A stretch of DNA of 26,913 nt from assembly GCA_029052375.1 (NCBI GenBank), contig JAIDJD010000019.1:1-26913 (forward strand), written 5' to 3'. This DNA comes from Duncaniella sp. (lineage in GTDB: Bacteria; Bacteroidota; Bacteroidia; Bacteroidales; Muribaculaceae). Shown piece by piece: positions 6,688-17,000 of the stretch. A program made the position numbers and the translations under genes. Positions within the stretch are counted from its first letter, which is position 1. Each line of letters starts with the position of its first letter. Below the pieces are notes generated by a model that was not told the DNA's origin, did no database searches, and worked only from the letters and a program-made list of their open reading frames with translations.

Positions 6688-7573
6688 AGCTTACAATCTC
6701 CGCGGGGAGCACAGGCATGGCGCCTTGCTGGGTGCAGACGTATGCCGATGTCTCCACGGCCTTGCGGTGTGCGTCGGCCACGGGGAGGCCCTTGAGGATA
6801 GAGGCTATGAAGGCTGCTGTGAAGGAGTCGCCCGCGCCTACCGTGTCGGCCACCTCGACCCTCGGTGTGGGCTGGAACGAGACATTGCCGGGGGTGAAGA
6901 CATAGCTGCCGTTGATGCCGCAGGTGAGGATGAGCATCTTGAGGTTGTACTTGCCGAGAAGTATCCAGCACTTGTCCTGGAGGTCGATGCCTGGATAGCC
7001 GAACATACGGCTGACGGTTACCAGCTCCTCGTCGTTGATTTTGAGGATGTTGCATCGCTCCATGGAGTTGCACAGAATCTCCTTGTTGTAGAAGCCCTGC
7101 CTGAGGTTGATGTCAAAGACCACGAGAGGGTCGTTCTCGGCGGGGATGCTGTCGAGAAAACGGTTGATGGTCTCGCGCGACACCACATTGCGCTGGGCCA
7201 GCGAGCCGAAGCATACGGCGCGTGTCTCCTTGGCCAGCTCCTCGAGCTTGTCGGTGAAGGGGATGTTGTCCCAGGCCACATTCTCCTTTATCTCATACTG
7301 TGGGATGCCGGCCTGGTCTATCTCCACCTGGACGGTGCCGGTGGGGTAGGGGACGGTGTCTATCAGATAGCTGATATCCTTGCGCTTGAAGTTGTCGATG
7401 AGCTCTGCTCCGAGGGCGTCGTCGCCTATGGCGCTGACGGCGCGGCTCCTGAGGCCGAACTGAGAGACGTGGTAGGCGAAGTTGGCTGGCGCGCCGCCGA
7501 TTTTCTTCCCTTCGGGCAGAACGTCCCAGAGGGCTTCGCCCATGCCTACTACCACTTTATTCTTGTTGTCCAT
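6686..7573 (-). CDS. Fructokinase, PfkB/ribokinase family
   Basis: A 295-residue cytoplasmic sugar kinase expected to make fructose-6-phosphate from fructose and ATP. The N-terminal pattern GMGEALWDVLPEGKKIGGAPANFAYH is the fructokinase form of the PfkB substrate-binding region. Near residue 245 the VADTVGAGDSFTAAF motif supplies the anion hole and the catalytic base Asp (DTVGAGD). Length is normal. It is the last gene of the minus-strand operon, 41 bp after the transporter gene, which fits phosphorylation of fructose after uptake. Its stop codon touches the heptamer repeat block. Other PfkB substrates (mannose, other ketoses) cannot be excluded by sequence alone, but the neighbourhood favours fructose. 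Confidence 0.92.
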   Translation of the reverse strand: MDNKNKVVVGMGEALWDVLPEGKKIGGAPANFAYHVSQFGLRSRAVSAIGDDALGAELIDNFKRKDISYLIDTVPYPTGTVQVEIDQAGIPQYEIKENVAWDNIPFTDKLEELAKETRAVCFGSLAQRNVVSRETINRFLDSIPAENDPLVVFDINLRQGFYNKEILCNSMERCNILKINDEELVTVSRMFGYPGIDLQDKCWILLGKYNLKMLILTCGINGSYVFTPGNVSFQPTPRVEVADTVGAGDSFTAAFIASILKGLPVADAHRKAVETSAYVCTQQGAMPVLPAEIVS

Positions 7574-7614
7574 GATGTCCGATTTGTTTATTGGTTAGAG
7601 TATGTGTTTGAAAT

Positions 7615-8799
7615 TCAGTTTTTCACGCGCAGGGTGTAGAGCATGAGGTATATGACGCCCGCCGTCATCACGGCCACGGCTCCGGCCTGGCCGAAGGCCT
7701 CGGAGGCATATCCCATGCAGAGGGGAAAGACCGTGCCGCCGAAGAGGCCCATGATCATCAGTCCCGACACCTCGTTCTTGCGGCCGGGCGCAGAGTTGAG
7801 CGCCTGTGAGAAAACCACCGAGAAGACGTTAGAGTTGCCGTAGCCTATGAGGGCTATGCCCGTGTAGATGAGGCCGAGCGAGTCGGCGCTGAAGAGTATC
7901 GCCATGGCCGCGAGCATCATGGCCGCGCTGAGGCCGAGGAATATGCGGGGCGAGACCTTGCGCAGTATGAAGGCGCCGGTGAAGCATCCGGCGGTGCGGA
8001 AGATGAAGTAGAGGCTAGTGGCATAGACGGCCTCCTCGAGAGGCAGCCCGAGGCGCTCCATTATTATCTTGGGAGCTGTGGTGTTGGTGCCCACGTCGAT
8101 GCCCACGTGGCACATGATGCCGAGGAAGCAGAGCAGGATGAAGGGCGAGCCGAGCAGGCGCAGGCAGTCGGCTATGCCTGAGGCCTTGTCGGGGCGCTCC
8201 TCATGGATGGGGGTGGCGCTCAGGAAGGTGATGGAGAGTATGGAGACCACGGCATAGATGACGAAGAGTATCTTCCAGCCCAGCCCGAAGACGGGCAGGT
8301 AGGTGGCCGCTCCCCAGGCCGCGATGACGGGTGCGAGAAAGGAGGCTATGGCCTTGACAAACTGTCCGAAGGTGAGGGTCGAGGCGAGGCGGTCAGAGGA
8401 GATGAGGTTGGAGACCAGGGGGTTGAGCGAGGTCTGCATCACGGCGTTGCCGATGCCGAGGAGCGAGAACGAGGCGAGCATCACCGCAAAGCTGTCGCCG
8501 AAGGCGGGGATGATGAGCGAGACGGCGGTGATGGCCAGCGAGACCAGGACGGTGTTCTTGCGCCCGATGCGGTTCATCAGCATCCCCGTCGGCACGGAGA
8601 AGATGAGAAACCAGAAGAATACGAGCGAGGGGAATATGGCCGCCTGAGAGTCTGAGAGCCCGAGGTCTTTCTGGACGTAGTTCGAGGCGGTGCCCACGAG
8701 GTCTACAAAGCCCATGGCGAAGAAGCAGAGCATGACGGGCACTATCTGCATCAGCGAGCTCTTGGGGGTGGCTTTGGAGAGAATGTCTGTTGAGTTCAT
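7615..8799 (-). CDS. Sugar transporter of the FHS (FucP-like) branch of the MFS, probable fructose importer
   Basis: A 394-residue inner-membrane protein with about 12 hydrophobic spans and the MFS-type loop GMLMNRIGRKN between spans 2 and 3. The early FFAMGFVDLVGTASNYVQKDLGLSDSQA and the central NPLVSNLISSDRLASTLTFGQFVKAIASFLAP are typical of the fucose-hexose-proton symporters of Bacteroidetes. It lies between GH32 (40 bp upstream) and fructokinase (41 bp downstream), so it most likely moves fructose from the periplasm to the cytoplasm with protons. This matches the position of BT1758 in the B. thetaiotaomicron locus. Confidence 0.9.
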   Translation of the reverse strand: MNSTDILSKATPKSSLMQIVPVMLCFFAMGFVDLVGTASNYVQKDLGLSDSQAAIFPSLVFFWFLIFSVPTGMLMNRIGRKNTVLVSLAITAVSLIIPAFGDSFAVMLASFSLLGIGNAVMQTSLNPLVSNLISSDRLASTLTFGQFVKAIASFLAPVIAAWGAATYLPVFGLGWKILFVIYAVVSILSITFLSATPIHEERPDKASGIADCLRLLGSPFILLCFLGIMCHVGIDVGTNTTAPKIIMERLGLPLEEAVYATSLYFIFRTAGCFTGAFILRKVSPRIFLGLSAAMMLAAMAILFSADSLGLIYTGIALIGYGNSNVFSVVFSQALNSAPGRKNEVSGLMIMGLFGGTVFPLCMGYASEAFGQAGAVAVMTAGVIYLMLYTLRVKN

Positions 8800-8839
8800 T
8801 GTTCTGTGTCTTTGGTTTTGGAGGATGAGGATAAGAGGC

Positions 8840-10675
8840 TCACTCGCCTGCCGATATGGGATAGACGTTGATGGCCGAGGCCCTGGCGTTGCCGCCCTTG
8901 GACGAGAGCGAGAGGGTGGTGTAGGGCTCGTTGGGGAAGACGATGTTGGTCATGGCGAAGCGTCCTCCGTCGCCGAACACCTCGATGCTCGAGCGGTCGA
9001 TGAAGATGCGGAGCGAGACTGTGTTCTTGTCCGAGAAGGTGGGCGATGCGGTCACGGCCGGGAAGTTTTCGCTGAAGTCGGTGACGCCCGAGAGTGTGCG
9101 GTCAAGGCTGAATGTCTGTGTCTCGGGGTGGTAGGACATCGTCGCCTTCTCGCCCTTGGTGTTGGAGAGCACGAGGTCTACCTGCTTGGACTTCTGGGCG
9201 TTGATGTCGAGCGTGATCTCGCAGAGGCCGTCGGCGGGGAGCCGGAACGTTCGGGGCGTGGACGAGAGGCCTGCCGAAGCGTTCTTTACAGAAGGCTTTC
9301 CGCGAAGGGCCAGAAGCTCGGGCGAGGGGGCCGACGAGGCGTAGAGCTGGCCGTCGGGACCGGTGAAGATGCCCACCTCGCGGGGCAGGGTGTTGGCGCT
9401 TCTGAACTGCATTGTGGGCACCTCGGTGGCATACTGCCAGTTGGACATCCAGCCGATCACGGTGCGGCGTCCGTCGGGAGCGTCGCTCCAGCTGACGGTG
9501 GCATAGTGGTCCTTGCCGTAGTCCATCCACTTGGTGGCCACCTTGCCCTCGGCGTCGCGGTCGGGGGTGAAGGTCTTGCCGTCGAAGTCGCCGGTGAAAT
9601 ACTGTGTGGCGCTGCCTCCGTGTATGCCGCCGGGGTTGAGGTTGCAGATCAGCATCCACTTCTCGGCGCCGTCGCCGTCCACCTTGAGGGGGAAGAGGTC
9701 GGGACACTCCCAGACACCGTCCTGGGCACCCTCGCCCTTGCCGAAGCTGCTCTCGTATGTCCAGTTCTTGAGGTCGGTGGAGGTGTAGACCAGCATCTCA
9801 TGCTCGAGAGCGTGGGCCAGGAGCAGCACCCACTTGCCCGTGGGCTCGTGCCAGAACATATTGGGGTCTCGGGCCTCGGTAGAGCGGGTTATCACGGGGT
9901 TGCCGTCGAATATGTCGAAGGTCATGCCTCCGTCGGTGCTCGAGGCGAGGCTCTGCTGCTGGGTGTCGGCGGCCGAGGTGTAGAGCGCCACCACGGCGCC
10001 GTTGCCGAATCCGGCCGAGCCCGTGTGGTCTACGACGCTGCTGCCGCTGAAGATGGAGCCGAGAGCGTCGGGCTCGATGGCTGTCGGGTGGTGGTCCCAG
10101 TGGATGAGGTCGGTAGAGGAGGAGTGGCCCCACGTCATGTTCTGCCACTTGGAGCCGTAGGGGTTCCACTGATAGTAGAGGTGCCAGCGTCCGTCCTTGT
10201 AGAACATACCGTTGGGGTCGTTCATCCATCCGTAGAGGGGGGTGGCGTGGTAGGCCGGGCGCCACTTGTGCTCGCGGTCTGAGGTGTCGAATGTGTCCGA
10301 GAGGGTGATGTTTTTCCATGCGGCATCGTCCTGAGCCTCTCTCACAGACGCGCGGCTGTGGGGCGAGGTGACGGAGAGCAGAACCTTCCTGTCTCCATAG
10401 GGGGCGAGGTCGAGGGGCACTGAGAAGTCTACCTTGTTGCGTGCGAGGCGTGCGTAGAGGGTCTTCTCCACCTTGCCGTCGACGATGACGTCAATCCTGG
10501 AGTCTTCGGCCGAGTCCTGGATGGGGAGCAGCAGATACCTGTCTGTCTTCTCTACCCTCACCAGGGTGTTGTTGGGTCCGAGGTGGTCTATCCTGATGCC
10601 GTCGGCGGCCATGGCCGCTCCGGCCGCCGCGGCCGCCACAATCATCATGGCGGCAATTCTTGCAATTGGTTTCAT
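8840..10675 (-). CDS. Periplasmic glycoside hydrolase family 32 (fructanase / beta-fructofuranosidase)
   Basis: Starting at 10675 the protein has 611 residues and a clean signal peptide (MKPIARIAAMMIVAAAAAGA, cut near AMA-ADG). There is no lipobox Cys, so it is probably periplasmic. Residues about 25-135 form an N-terminal beta domain found in Bacteroidetes GH32 enzymes. The five-bladed catalytic domain follows, with the nucleophile Asp153 in WMNDPNG, the transition-state stabiliser Asp270 in RDP and the acid/base Glu323 in WECPDLF. The C-terminal beta-sandwich (about 460-611) contains FIDRSSIEVFGDGG. It should release fructose from inulin, levan, fructo-oligosaccharides or sucrose. A longer frame opens at 10744, but that ATG lies inside the -7 element, so the 10675 start is preferred. 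It is the first gene of the operon. Confidence 0.93.
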   Translation of the reverse strand: MKPIARIAAMMIVAAAAAGAAMAADGIRIDHLGPNNTLVRVEKTDRYLLLPIQDSAEDSRIDVIVDGKVEKTLYARLARNKVDFSVPLDLAPYGDRKVLLSVTSPHSRASVREAQDDAAWKNITLSDTFDTSDREHKWRPAYHATPLYGWMNDPNGMFYKDGRWHLYYQWNPYGSKWQNMTWGHSSSTDLIHWDHHPTAIEPDALGSIFSGSSVVDHTGSAGFGNGAVVALYTSAADTQQQSLASSTDGGMTFDIFDGNPVITRSTEARDPNMFWHEPTGKWVLLLAHALEHEMLVYTSTDLKNWTYESSFGKGEGAQDGVWECPDLFPLKVDGDGAEKWMLICNLNPGGIHGGSATQYFTGDFDGKTFTPDRDAEGKVATKWMDYGKDHYATVSWSDAPDGRRTVIGWMSNWQYATEVPTMQFRSANTLPREVGIFTGPDGQLYASSAPSPELLALRGKPSVKNASAGLSSTPRTFRLPADGLCEITLDINAQKSKQVDLVLSNTKGEKATMSYHPETQTFSLDRTLSGVTDFSENFPAVTASPTFSDKNTVSLRIFIDRSSIEVFGDGGRFAMTNIVFPNEPYTTLSLSSKGGNARASAINVYPISAGE

Positions 10676-10741
10676 TGTATTGTATGGTATTTGATATTGT
10701 TCGGTTGTGGCCCTGCGGGCAGCGGAGCTCTGTCCGCATTG

Positions 10742-10807
10742 CAAATCTACGCAGAATATCTGTCAGAATCCCAAGACAAATGGTGCATACCGTATAACAT
10801 TTGTTGC
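10742..10807 (-). promoter_or_regulatory. Promoter and probable regulator site of the GH32-transporter-fructokinase operon
   Basis: The minus strand has TAGATTTG (10749-10742) as -7 and TTGG (10774-10771) as a -33 element 21 bp upstream. Directly upstream, reading toward the promoter, is GCA-N7-TTATA-N4-ATGCACCA (10807-10781). The half-sites GCAACAAATG and GCACCATTTG repeat directly with a 21-bp step, as expected for an AraC-type dimer. The same block sits at the same distance from the susC -7 box. Confidence 0.6.
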
Positions 10808-10857
10808 GGGGACACAATTTTGTCAGCCAAAGCACATTTTTTCATGATTATTTTGAT

Positions 10858-10865
10858 TACTTTTG
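10858..10865 (+). promoter_or_regulatory. Possible -7 element of the sensor-regulator gene
   Basis: TACTTTTG fits TAnnTTTG and would place the start of the transcript near 10872, about 75 nt before the ATG. No convincing -33 element is seen, and the GCA/ATGCACCA block of the other two PUL promoters is not at the matching position. Confidence 0.4.
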
Positions 10866-10947
10866 TGATGCCTTGACAGAGAGGGCTGCGAAAGCCCCCG
10901 TGAAAAAACTGAATGAACTATTTTTTTGCCGCTGACTTATATAAATA

Positions 10948-13740
10948 ATGTACCGCATACTCTTAAGATTGCTTTTGCTCGTTGCAGTCCTGCTGCCCCT
11001 CGGCGCCTGCCGCAAGGAGCCCAAGATCCGCATCGGAGTGGCCCAGTGCAGCAACGACGACTGGCGTCGCAAGATGAACGACGAGATACGCCGCGAGACC
11101 ATGCTCCACGACAATGTCGAGGTAGAGATAGTCTCGGCCGACGACGACAGCCGCCTCCAGGCCGAGCAGGTGCGCCGTTTCATGGACGAGGGGTTTGACG
11201 TCATCTGCGTGGCCCCCAACGAGGCCGAGCCCCTTACGGCCGTGGTCGAGGAGGCCGCAGACCGCGGCATCCCCCTCGTAGTCTTCGACCGCAACGTCAA
11301 CACAGACCGCTACACAGCCTTTCAGGGTGCCGACAACGAGGGCATAGGCCGCGTGGCCGCCCAGTATGCCATGCAGCTCGCGGGCGGAAAGGGAAAGGTG
11401 ATAGAGCTCACGGGCCTGCTCAAGTCCACCCCCGCGGCCGAGCGCATGAAAGGCTTCGACGAGGAGCTCGAGGCACACCCCGGCACACTCGAGATTGTGG
11501 CGCGCGCCGATGGCAAGTGGTCCGTCGATGGCGCTGTCCGCGCCGCAGACTCGCTGCTCACGCTCTATCCGGACGCAGACATCATATATGCCCACAACGA
11601 CCGCATGGCCATAGCCGCCCGCGGTGTGGCGCGCCGCAAAGGCCTATCGCCCAAAATAATAGGTATAGACGCCGCCCCGGAGATAGGCATGAAGGCCGTG
11701 GCCGACTCGGTGATAGACGCGACATTTGTCTATCCTACAGACGGATATCGCCTTGTGCGCACCGCCCTTGCCATACACGGAGGCGAGCCTTACGACAAGG
11801 AGGTCAGGCTCCCCGTCCCGTCGGCCGTCAATCTCTCCAACGCCAACATCCTGCTGCAGCAGAACGAGGCCATCAAGGAAGAGTCTGGCAAGGTCGAGAG
11901 CCTCAAGAGCATGGTGGACGACTACTGGCGACATCAGAACAGCCAGAATCTCTTCCTCTGTCTCTCGCTCGTCATCCTCGTGCTTCTCGTGGTCTTGCTC
12001 TCGGTGGTGCTCAGGGCCTACTGGACACACCGCCGCACACAGGCCATACTCGTAGAGCAGAACCGCAGGCTCGAGCTGCAGCGCGACCAGGAAATCCAGC
12101 TCAACGAGCAGTTGTCCAGAGCCACCCACTCCAAGCTGATGTTCTTCACCAACGTCTCTCACGACCTGCGCACTCCTCTGACGCTGATACAGGGGCCGCT
12201 CGAAGAGCTGTCCGAGGCCCCCAACCTGACGCCCCAGCAGGCCGAGCTCGTCAGGGTGGCCAACCGCAACGCCTGCATATTGCACCGCCTTATCAATCAG
12301 ATACTTGACTTTCGCAAATACGAGAACGGCAAGATGGACCTCAATCTCTCCGAGGTAGACCTCGTGCAGATGATGCGCGTGTGGACAGACTCGTTCATCC
12401 CTCTGGCCAAGAGCCGTCATATGCGCTTCAAGCTCGACTTTCCGGAGGATAAGCCCGACGGCTCTGAAAACATTGCCCTCGACCCGGAGAAGATAGAGCG
12501 CGTGGTGTTCAACCTTATTTCCAACGCCTTCAAGTACACCCCCGACAACGGCACCATCGTGGTGGGCTGCAGGTTCGAGGCAGACAAGGCCGTGATAAGC
12601 GTCAGGGACAACGGCCGCGGCATATCGGAGGAAGACCTCCCCAACATCTTCATGAGATTCTTCCAGGTAGACAAGGTGCATCCCAACGGCTCTGGCATAG
12701 GCCTTTCGCTGGCCAAGTCGTTTGTCGAGCTCCACGGAGGCACCATATCGGCCGAGAGCATCCTCGGCAAGGGCGCCGCCTTCACAGTGACGCTGCCTGT
12801 GCGCCACGTCGCGGGCGACGCCGTCGTTGTCAAGCCGGGCATCACCCGAGAGACCGTCAGCTCTGAGCTCGGGCGCACCGAGGTTCCCGCACCCGCACCC
12901 GCGTCCGACGACGACGCTTCGCCCCGGCCCGTTGTGCTCGTGATAGACGACAACGAGGATATGCGCCGCATGGTGGGCTCGCTGCTCTCGGACGACTGCG
13001 CTGTAGTCTCTGCCGCCGATGGCCAGGAAGGCCTCCGCCTTGCCGCAAAGTATATCCCCGACCTTATAATATGCGATGTGATGATGCCTGTGATGGACGG
13101 CTTCGAATGTTGCCGCCGCCTCAAGGGCGAGGTGTCCACATCCCATATACCCGTGCTGATGCTGACGGCCTGCTCGATGGACGAGCAGAGGGTGGACGGA
13201 TATGAGAGCGGCGCGGACGGATACCTGGCCAAACCGTTCAGCAACAATGTGCTGAGGGCGCGTGTCAAGAGCCTCATAGCCAACCGCCGCCTGATACACG
13301 ACCTCTGGCGAGGCGACGGCGCCGCCTCATCGGTCCCGGCCGCCGTGCCGGACACGGCCAGGGGCGCGAGTCTCCCCAAGGTGGGCGCCGACATCGACAA
13401 CGAGTTCTACACACGCTTTCTCAGCCTCTTCTTCGACAATATCTCAGACCCGGATGTCAGCGTCGACTCGCTTGCGTCCGAGATGGGCATGGGGCGGTCT
13501 CAGTTCTACCGCAAGATCAAGGCCCTGACCAACTATCCGCCCGTCGAGCTGATGCGCCGCCTGCGCCTCAAGCAGAGCCGCCACCTGCTCACCACCACGG
13601 AGAAGACCGTGTCCGAGATAGCCTACGAGGTGGGATTCTCCAACCCCGCATACTTCACCAAGTGTTACCGCGAGGCTTACGGCGAGACGCCCACGGCCCT
13701 GCGCGAGCGTCTCTCCGGCTCAAGGCAGACACAGCGCTGA
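10948..13740 (+). CDS. Hybrid two-component system sensor/regulator with periplasmic sugar-binding domain (fructose sensor candidate)
   Basis: A 930-residue one-protein signalling system. The N-terminus is a hydrophobic signal/anchor (residues 4-20) ending in a lipobox-like LGAC (Cys21). Residues 27-300 are a periplasmic-binding-protein domain of the LacI/RbsB type (IRIGVAQCSNDDWRRKMN ... IIYAHNDRMAIAA ... IIGIDA). A membrane span covers about 335-357. In the cytoplasm come the histidine kinase with phospho-His405 (FFTNVSHDLRTPL), the ATPase N-box (about 522-532, NLISNAFKYTP) and DNGRGI; then a receiver with Asp710 (IICDVMMPVMDG); then an AraC-type DNA-binding domain (about 815-925). This architecture equals the fructose-sensing BT1754 of B. 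thetaiotaomicron. It is divergent from the GH32 operon and precedes susC, both of which it probably activates. Confidence 0.93.
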   Translation: MYRILLRLLLLVAVLLPLGACRKEPKIRIGVAQCSNDDWRRKMNDEIRRETMLHDNVEVEIVSADDDSRLQAEQVRRFMDEGFDVICVAPNEAEPLTAVVEEAADRGIPLVVFDRNVNTDRYTAFQGADNEGIGRVAAQYAMQLAGGKGKVIELTGLLKSTPAAERMKGFDEELEAHPGTLEIVARADGKWSVDGAVRAADSLLTLYPDADIIYAHNDRMAIAARGVARRKGLSPKIIGIDAAPEIGMKAVADSVIDATFVYPTDGYRLVRTALAIHGGEPYDKEVRLPVPSAVNLSNANILLQQNEAIKEESGKVESLKSMVDDYWRHQNSQNLFLCLSLVILVLLVVLLSVVLRAYWTHRRTQAILVEQNRRLELQRDQEIQLNEQLSRATHSKLMFFTNVSHDLRTPLTLIQGPLEELSEAPNLTPQQAELVRVANRNACILHRLINQILDFRKYENGKMDLNLSEVDLVQMMRVWTDSFIPLAKSRHMRFKLDFPEDKPDGSENIALDPEKIERVVFNLISNAFKYTPDNGTIVVGCRFEADKAVISVRDNGRGISEEDLPNIFMRFFQVDKVHPNGSGIGLSLAKSFVELHGGTISAESILGKGAAFTVTLPVRHVAGDAVVVKPGITRETVSSELGRTEVPAPAPASDDDASPRPVVLVIDDNEDMRRMVGSLLSDDCAVVSAADGQEGLRLAAKYIPDLIICDVMMPVMDGFECCRRLKGEVSTSHIPVLMLTACSMDEQRVDGYESGADGYLAKPFSNNVLRARVKSLIANRRLIHDLWRGDGAASSVPAAVPDTARGASLPKVGADIDNEFYTRFLSLFFDNISDPDVSVDSLASEMGMGRSQFYRKIKALTNYPPVELMRRLRLKQSRHLLTTTEKTVSEIAYEVGFSNPAYFTKCYREAYGETPTALRERLSGSRQTQR

Positions 13741-13800
13741 CACCCCTCCCCATGCCTCTCCGCGGCCCAGGCCGCGCGCACAATACGATATACGGCTATA

Positions 13801-13833
13801 TGCGCCGCGTGCCGCCCTCCGGCACGCGGCGCA
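13801..13833 (+). terminator. Strong hairpin after the sensor-regulator gene
   Basis: Arms 13801-13814 and 13820-13833 pair perfectly over 14 bp around CCCTC. The following bases (ATGTGTTGTCTTA) are only moderately T-rich. It separates the regulator gene from the susC promoter. Confidence 0.6.
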
Positions 13834-13898
13834 ATGTGTTGTCTTACAGTCTTGCGCGTCTCGGCTACGTCCCTTCGGCGCAGACTGCGGCAAATGAT

Positions 13899-13990
13899 GC
13901 ATAACAGATTATTTTTGTTGCATTGCATGATTATTTATAACTGATGCACCAGAATTTTTAAACCCGTGGCGAACCTTTATATTACCTTTG
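13899..13990 (+). promoter_or_regulatory. Promoter and probable regulator sites of susCD
   Basis: The -7 element is TACCTTTG (13983-13990); no good -33 is seen, which fits an activator-dependent promoter. Upstream lies GCA-N7-TTATA-N4-ATGCACCA (13925-13951), with exactly 31 bp between its end and the -7 box, as in the GH32 promoter. GCA half-sites start at 13899, 13920, 13925 and 13946, giving two pairs with a 21-bp step. A second resemblance to the GH32 region is at 13891-13921, which matches 10777-10807 at 24 of 31 positions. Confidence 0.6.
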
Positions 13991-14037
13991 CATCAGAAAC
14001 CAAAAAAATAATACCAAACCAAATCTGACTGACACCA

Positions 14038-17000
14038 ATGAAAAGAAGTATCCTCAGTGTCATCATAGCCCTCATCGCAGGGCTGGCGGCACAGGCGCAG
14101 GCAATCCGCGTCCACGGGACTGTCATTTCCGGCACAGACAACGAGCCTCTCATAGGCGCGAGTGTCGTGTCTGACATCAACTCTGCCATCGGAGCCTCGA
14201 CCGACCTCGACGGCCGTTTCACGCTCACCGTCCCCGAGGGCTCCTCGCTCACATTCTCTTATGTGGGCTGCAAACCTGTCACACTCAAGGCCGCGGCCGA
14301 GATGAGCGTGACCCTCCATGAAGACACCGAACTGCTCGACGAGGTGGTGGTCGTAGGCTACTCTACCGAAAAGAAATCAGACCTCACAGGCTCTGTGGCC
14401 GTGGTCAAGATGAAAGACGTGGCCGACATCCCCACGGGCAACGTCATACAGTCGCTCCAGGGCCGTGTGGCCGGTATGCAGGTGACCACAGACGGCACCC
14501 CCGGCGGCCTCAGCACAGGCACCTCCATCCGCGGCCGCTCCTCGTTCTCTGACACCAACGGCCCCCTCTATGTGATAGACGGCGTGATGACGCGCGACAA
14601 TCCCGGCACCATCCTCAACTCCAACGACGTTGAGTCTATCCAGGTGCTCAAGGACGCCGCCTCTGCCGCCATCTACGGCGCCCAGGCCGCCAACGGCGTC
14701 ATCATCATTACCACCAAGCGCGCCAAGGCCGGCGAGGCACGCGTCACATTCGACGCCACCCTCACCGTACAGCGCTACAACAGCGGTCTCGACCTCCTCG
14801 ACGCCGACGAGTGGGGCGACGTATACTGGAGCGCATACAAGTATGCCCACGGCGGACAGACGCCCCAGTCGGCCATCTACGGCAACGGCGCCACTCCCAA
14901 GCTCCAGGCATACACCAACCTCAACGGCAAGCTCGTCCAGCCCCGCAGCACCGACTGGGAGGACGAGATACACCGCACAGCCCTCATGCAGAGCTACACC
15001 GTAGGTCTCTCGAAGGGCTCGGAGAACGGCTCCTCGTCCATGTCTCTCTCGTGGCTCGACCATGACGGCATCATCAAGGGTACCGATTTCCAGAGAGTCA
15101 ACTCGCGCTTCAGCTCGGACTACGGATTCATCAACAACCGCCTCCGCGCAGGCGGCAGCGTCTCGGTCAACTGGTGGCGCGAGCACACAGCCCCCGGCGG
15201 CATCGAGGAGAACGCCGTCAAGCAGCACCCCGCCAAGGCCGTCTATGACGAGAGCGGCGAGTATGTGGATGCCATACAGGATATCCTCGGCGACACCGAG
15301 AACGGTATGCGCCTCATAGACCAGCGCGTCAACGACAAGCACGAGTACTGGCGCGTGTTCGGCAACGCCTATCTCCAGGCAGAGCCCGTCAAGAACCTCA
15401 TAGTCAAGACCAACTTTGGCGTCAACTACTTCAACGGCAACACCAAGGAGTTCACACCCAAGAATCTCCGCAACACCGTCAACGCCCTCTATCAGAAGGC
15501 CGACAACAACACAGACTGGGTGTGGACCAACACGGCCCAGTACAGCGGAGACTTCGGCAAGAACTCCATCATGGCTCTCGTAGGCGTCGAGGCCAAGAGA
15601 TATCACAGCGAGGGCTTTGATGCCCGCGGCGAAGGCCTCGAGTTCCAGGACAAGGACTTCCTCTATCTGGGCAATGTCACCGCCAACCGCCAGGTGAACT
15701 CCTGGGCCTCCAACTACTCGATGTTCTCGCTCTTCGGCAAGTTCAACTACGCCTGGGACAACAAGTACCTGGCCTCCGTGACCATCCGCCGCGACGCATC
15801 CTCGCGTCTCTCCAAGGACAACAACCACGACTGGTTCCCCTCCTTCTCGGCAGGCTGGCGCATCTCTCAGGAAAACTTCATGGAGCCGACCCGCGGCTGG
15901 CTGTCAGACCTCAAGATACGCGCCTCGTGGGGCATCAACGGCAACGACCAGATAGACAACGAGGCCTTCTATGCCAAGTATAAGATCTGGGCAGACCGCG
16001 GCTCGTACAACATCAACGGCGACGGCTCTACGCTCGCCACCGGCGCCATCCGCATCCGCACCACCAATCCCGACCTCCGCTGGGAGAAGACCTACCAGAC
16101 CAATGCCGGCGTCGACGCCTCGTTCTTCAACAACCGCCTGACTGTGTCGCTCGACTACTTCCGCAAGGAGACCAAGGACATGATAGTGGACAAGCCCTAC
16201 ATAGCCACCATCGGCGAGGGCGGCTACTGCTCCTACAACGGCGGCGAGATGGTCAACCGAGGCTTCGAAGGCCAGTTCAACTGGCGCTCTGCCATCGGAC
16301 GCGACTTCACCTACGACATCGGCTTCAACTTCACCGTACAGTCCAACGAGATCACCGACGTCATGGAGGATATCCGCGACACATGGGGCGGAGGACGCAA
16401 GGGCCACAACATCATCGGCCAGAGCTTCAACTCATGGATGGGCTACAGGACCTCCGGAGTCTTCCGCACACAGGCCGAGGTAGACGAGTATTGCCAGAAA
16501 TATGACGTGCAGTTTGGCCGTCCCGAAGTGGGCCGCCTCCGCTACGTCGACACCAACGGCGACAACATCATCAACGACGACGACCGCGACTGGCTCGGCA
16601 CAGACCTGCCCAAGGCACAGTTTGGCCTCAACCTTGGATGCTCATGGAAGGGTTTTGACCTCAGTATGTTCTTCTCGTCCATCATCCGCGACGCCTTCAA
16701 CAACTCCAAGTTCTACACAGACTTCTTCCAGGGCTGGAACGGCAACCACGGCACCGCCCTTCTCGAGGCCGCCGAGGCTTACGACCGCTATCTGACCACA
16801 GGCGTCTACGACTGCGACATCCCCGCGCCCACCACCGACAACTCCAACAACGAGACCCAGGTGAACGACTACATCATCGAGAACGGCTCGTTCCTCCGCA
16901 TGAAGAATCTCACCCTCGGCTACACCCTGCCCGAGCCCGTGCGCAAGAAGCTCCGCCTCTCCAACGCCCGCGTCTATCTCCAGGGACAGAACCTCTTCAC

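Noticed and set aside
8690..10282. 530-codon plus-strand frame opposite the GH32 and transporter genes
   Set aside because: It crosses two well-supported genes, has no recognisable domain and follows from third-position GC bias.
10843..13936. Shared 11-mer CATGATTATTT at 10843-10853 and 13926-13936 as the regulator site
   Set aside because: Its distance to the -7 boxes differs (15 versus 57 bp), unlike the ATGCACCA block, so I treat it as AT-rich coincidence or a secondary element.
14377..15828. 483-codon minus-strand frame opposite susC
   Set aside because: Antisense to a definite SusC gene; low-complexity Val/Gly/Ala composition.
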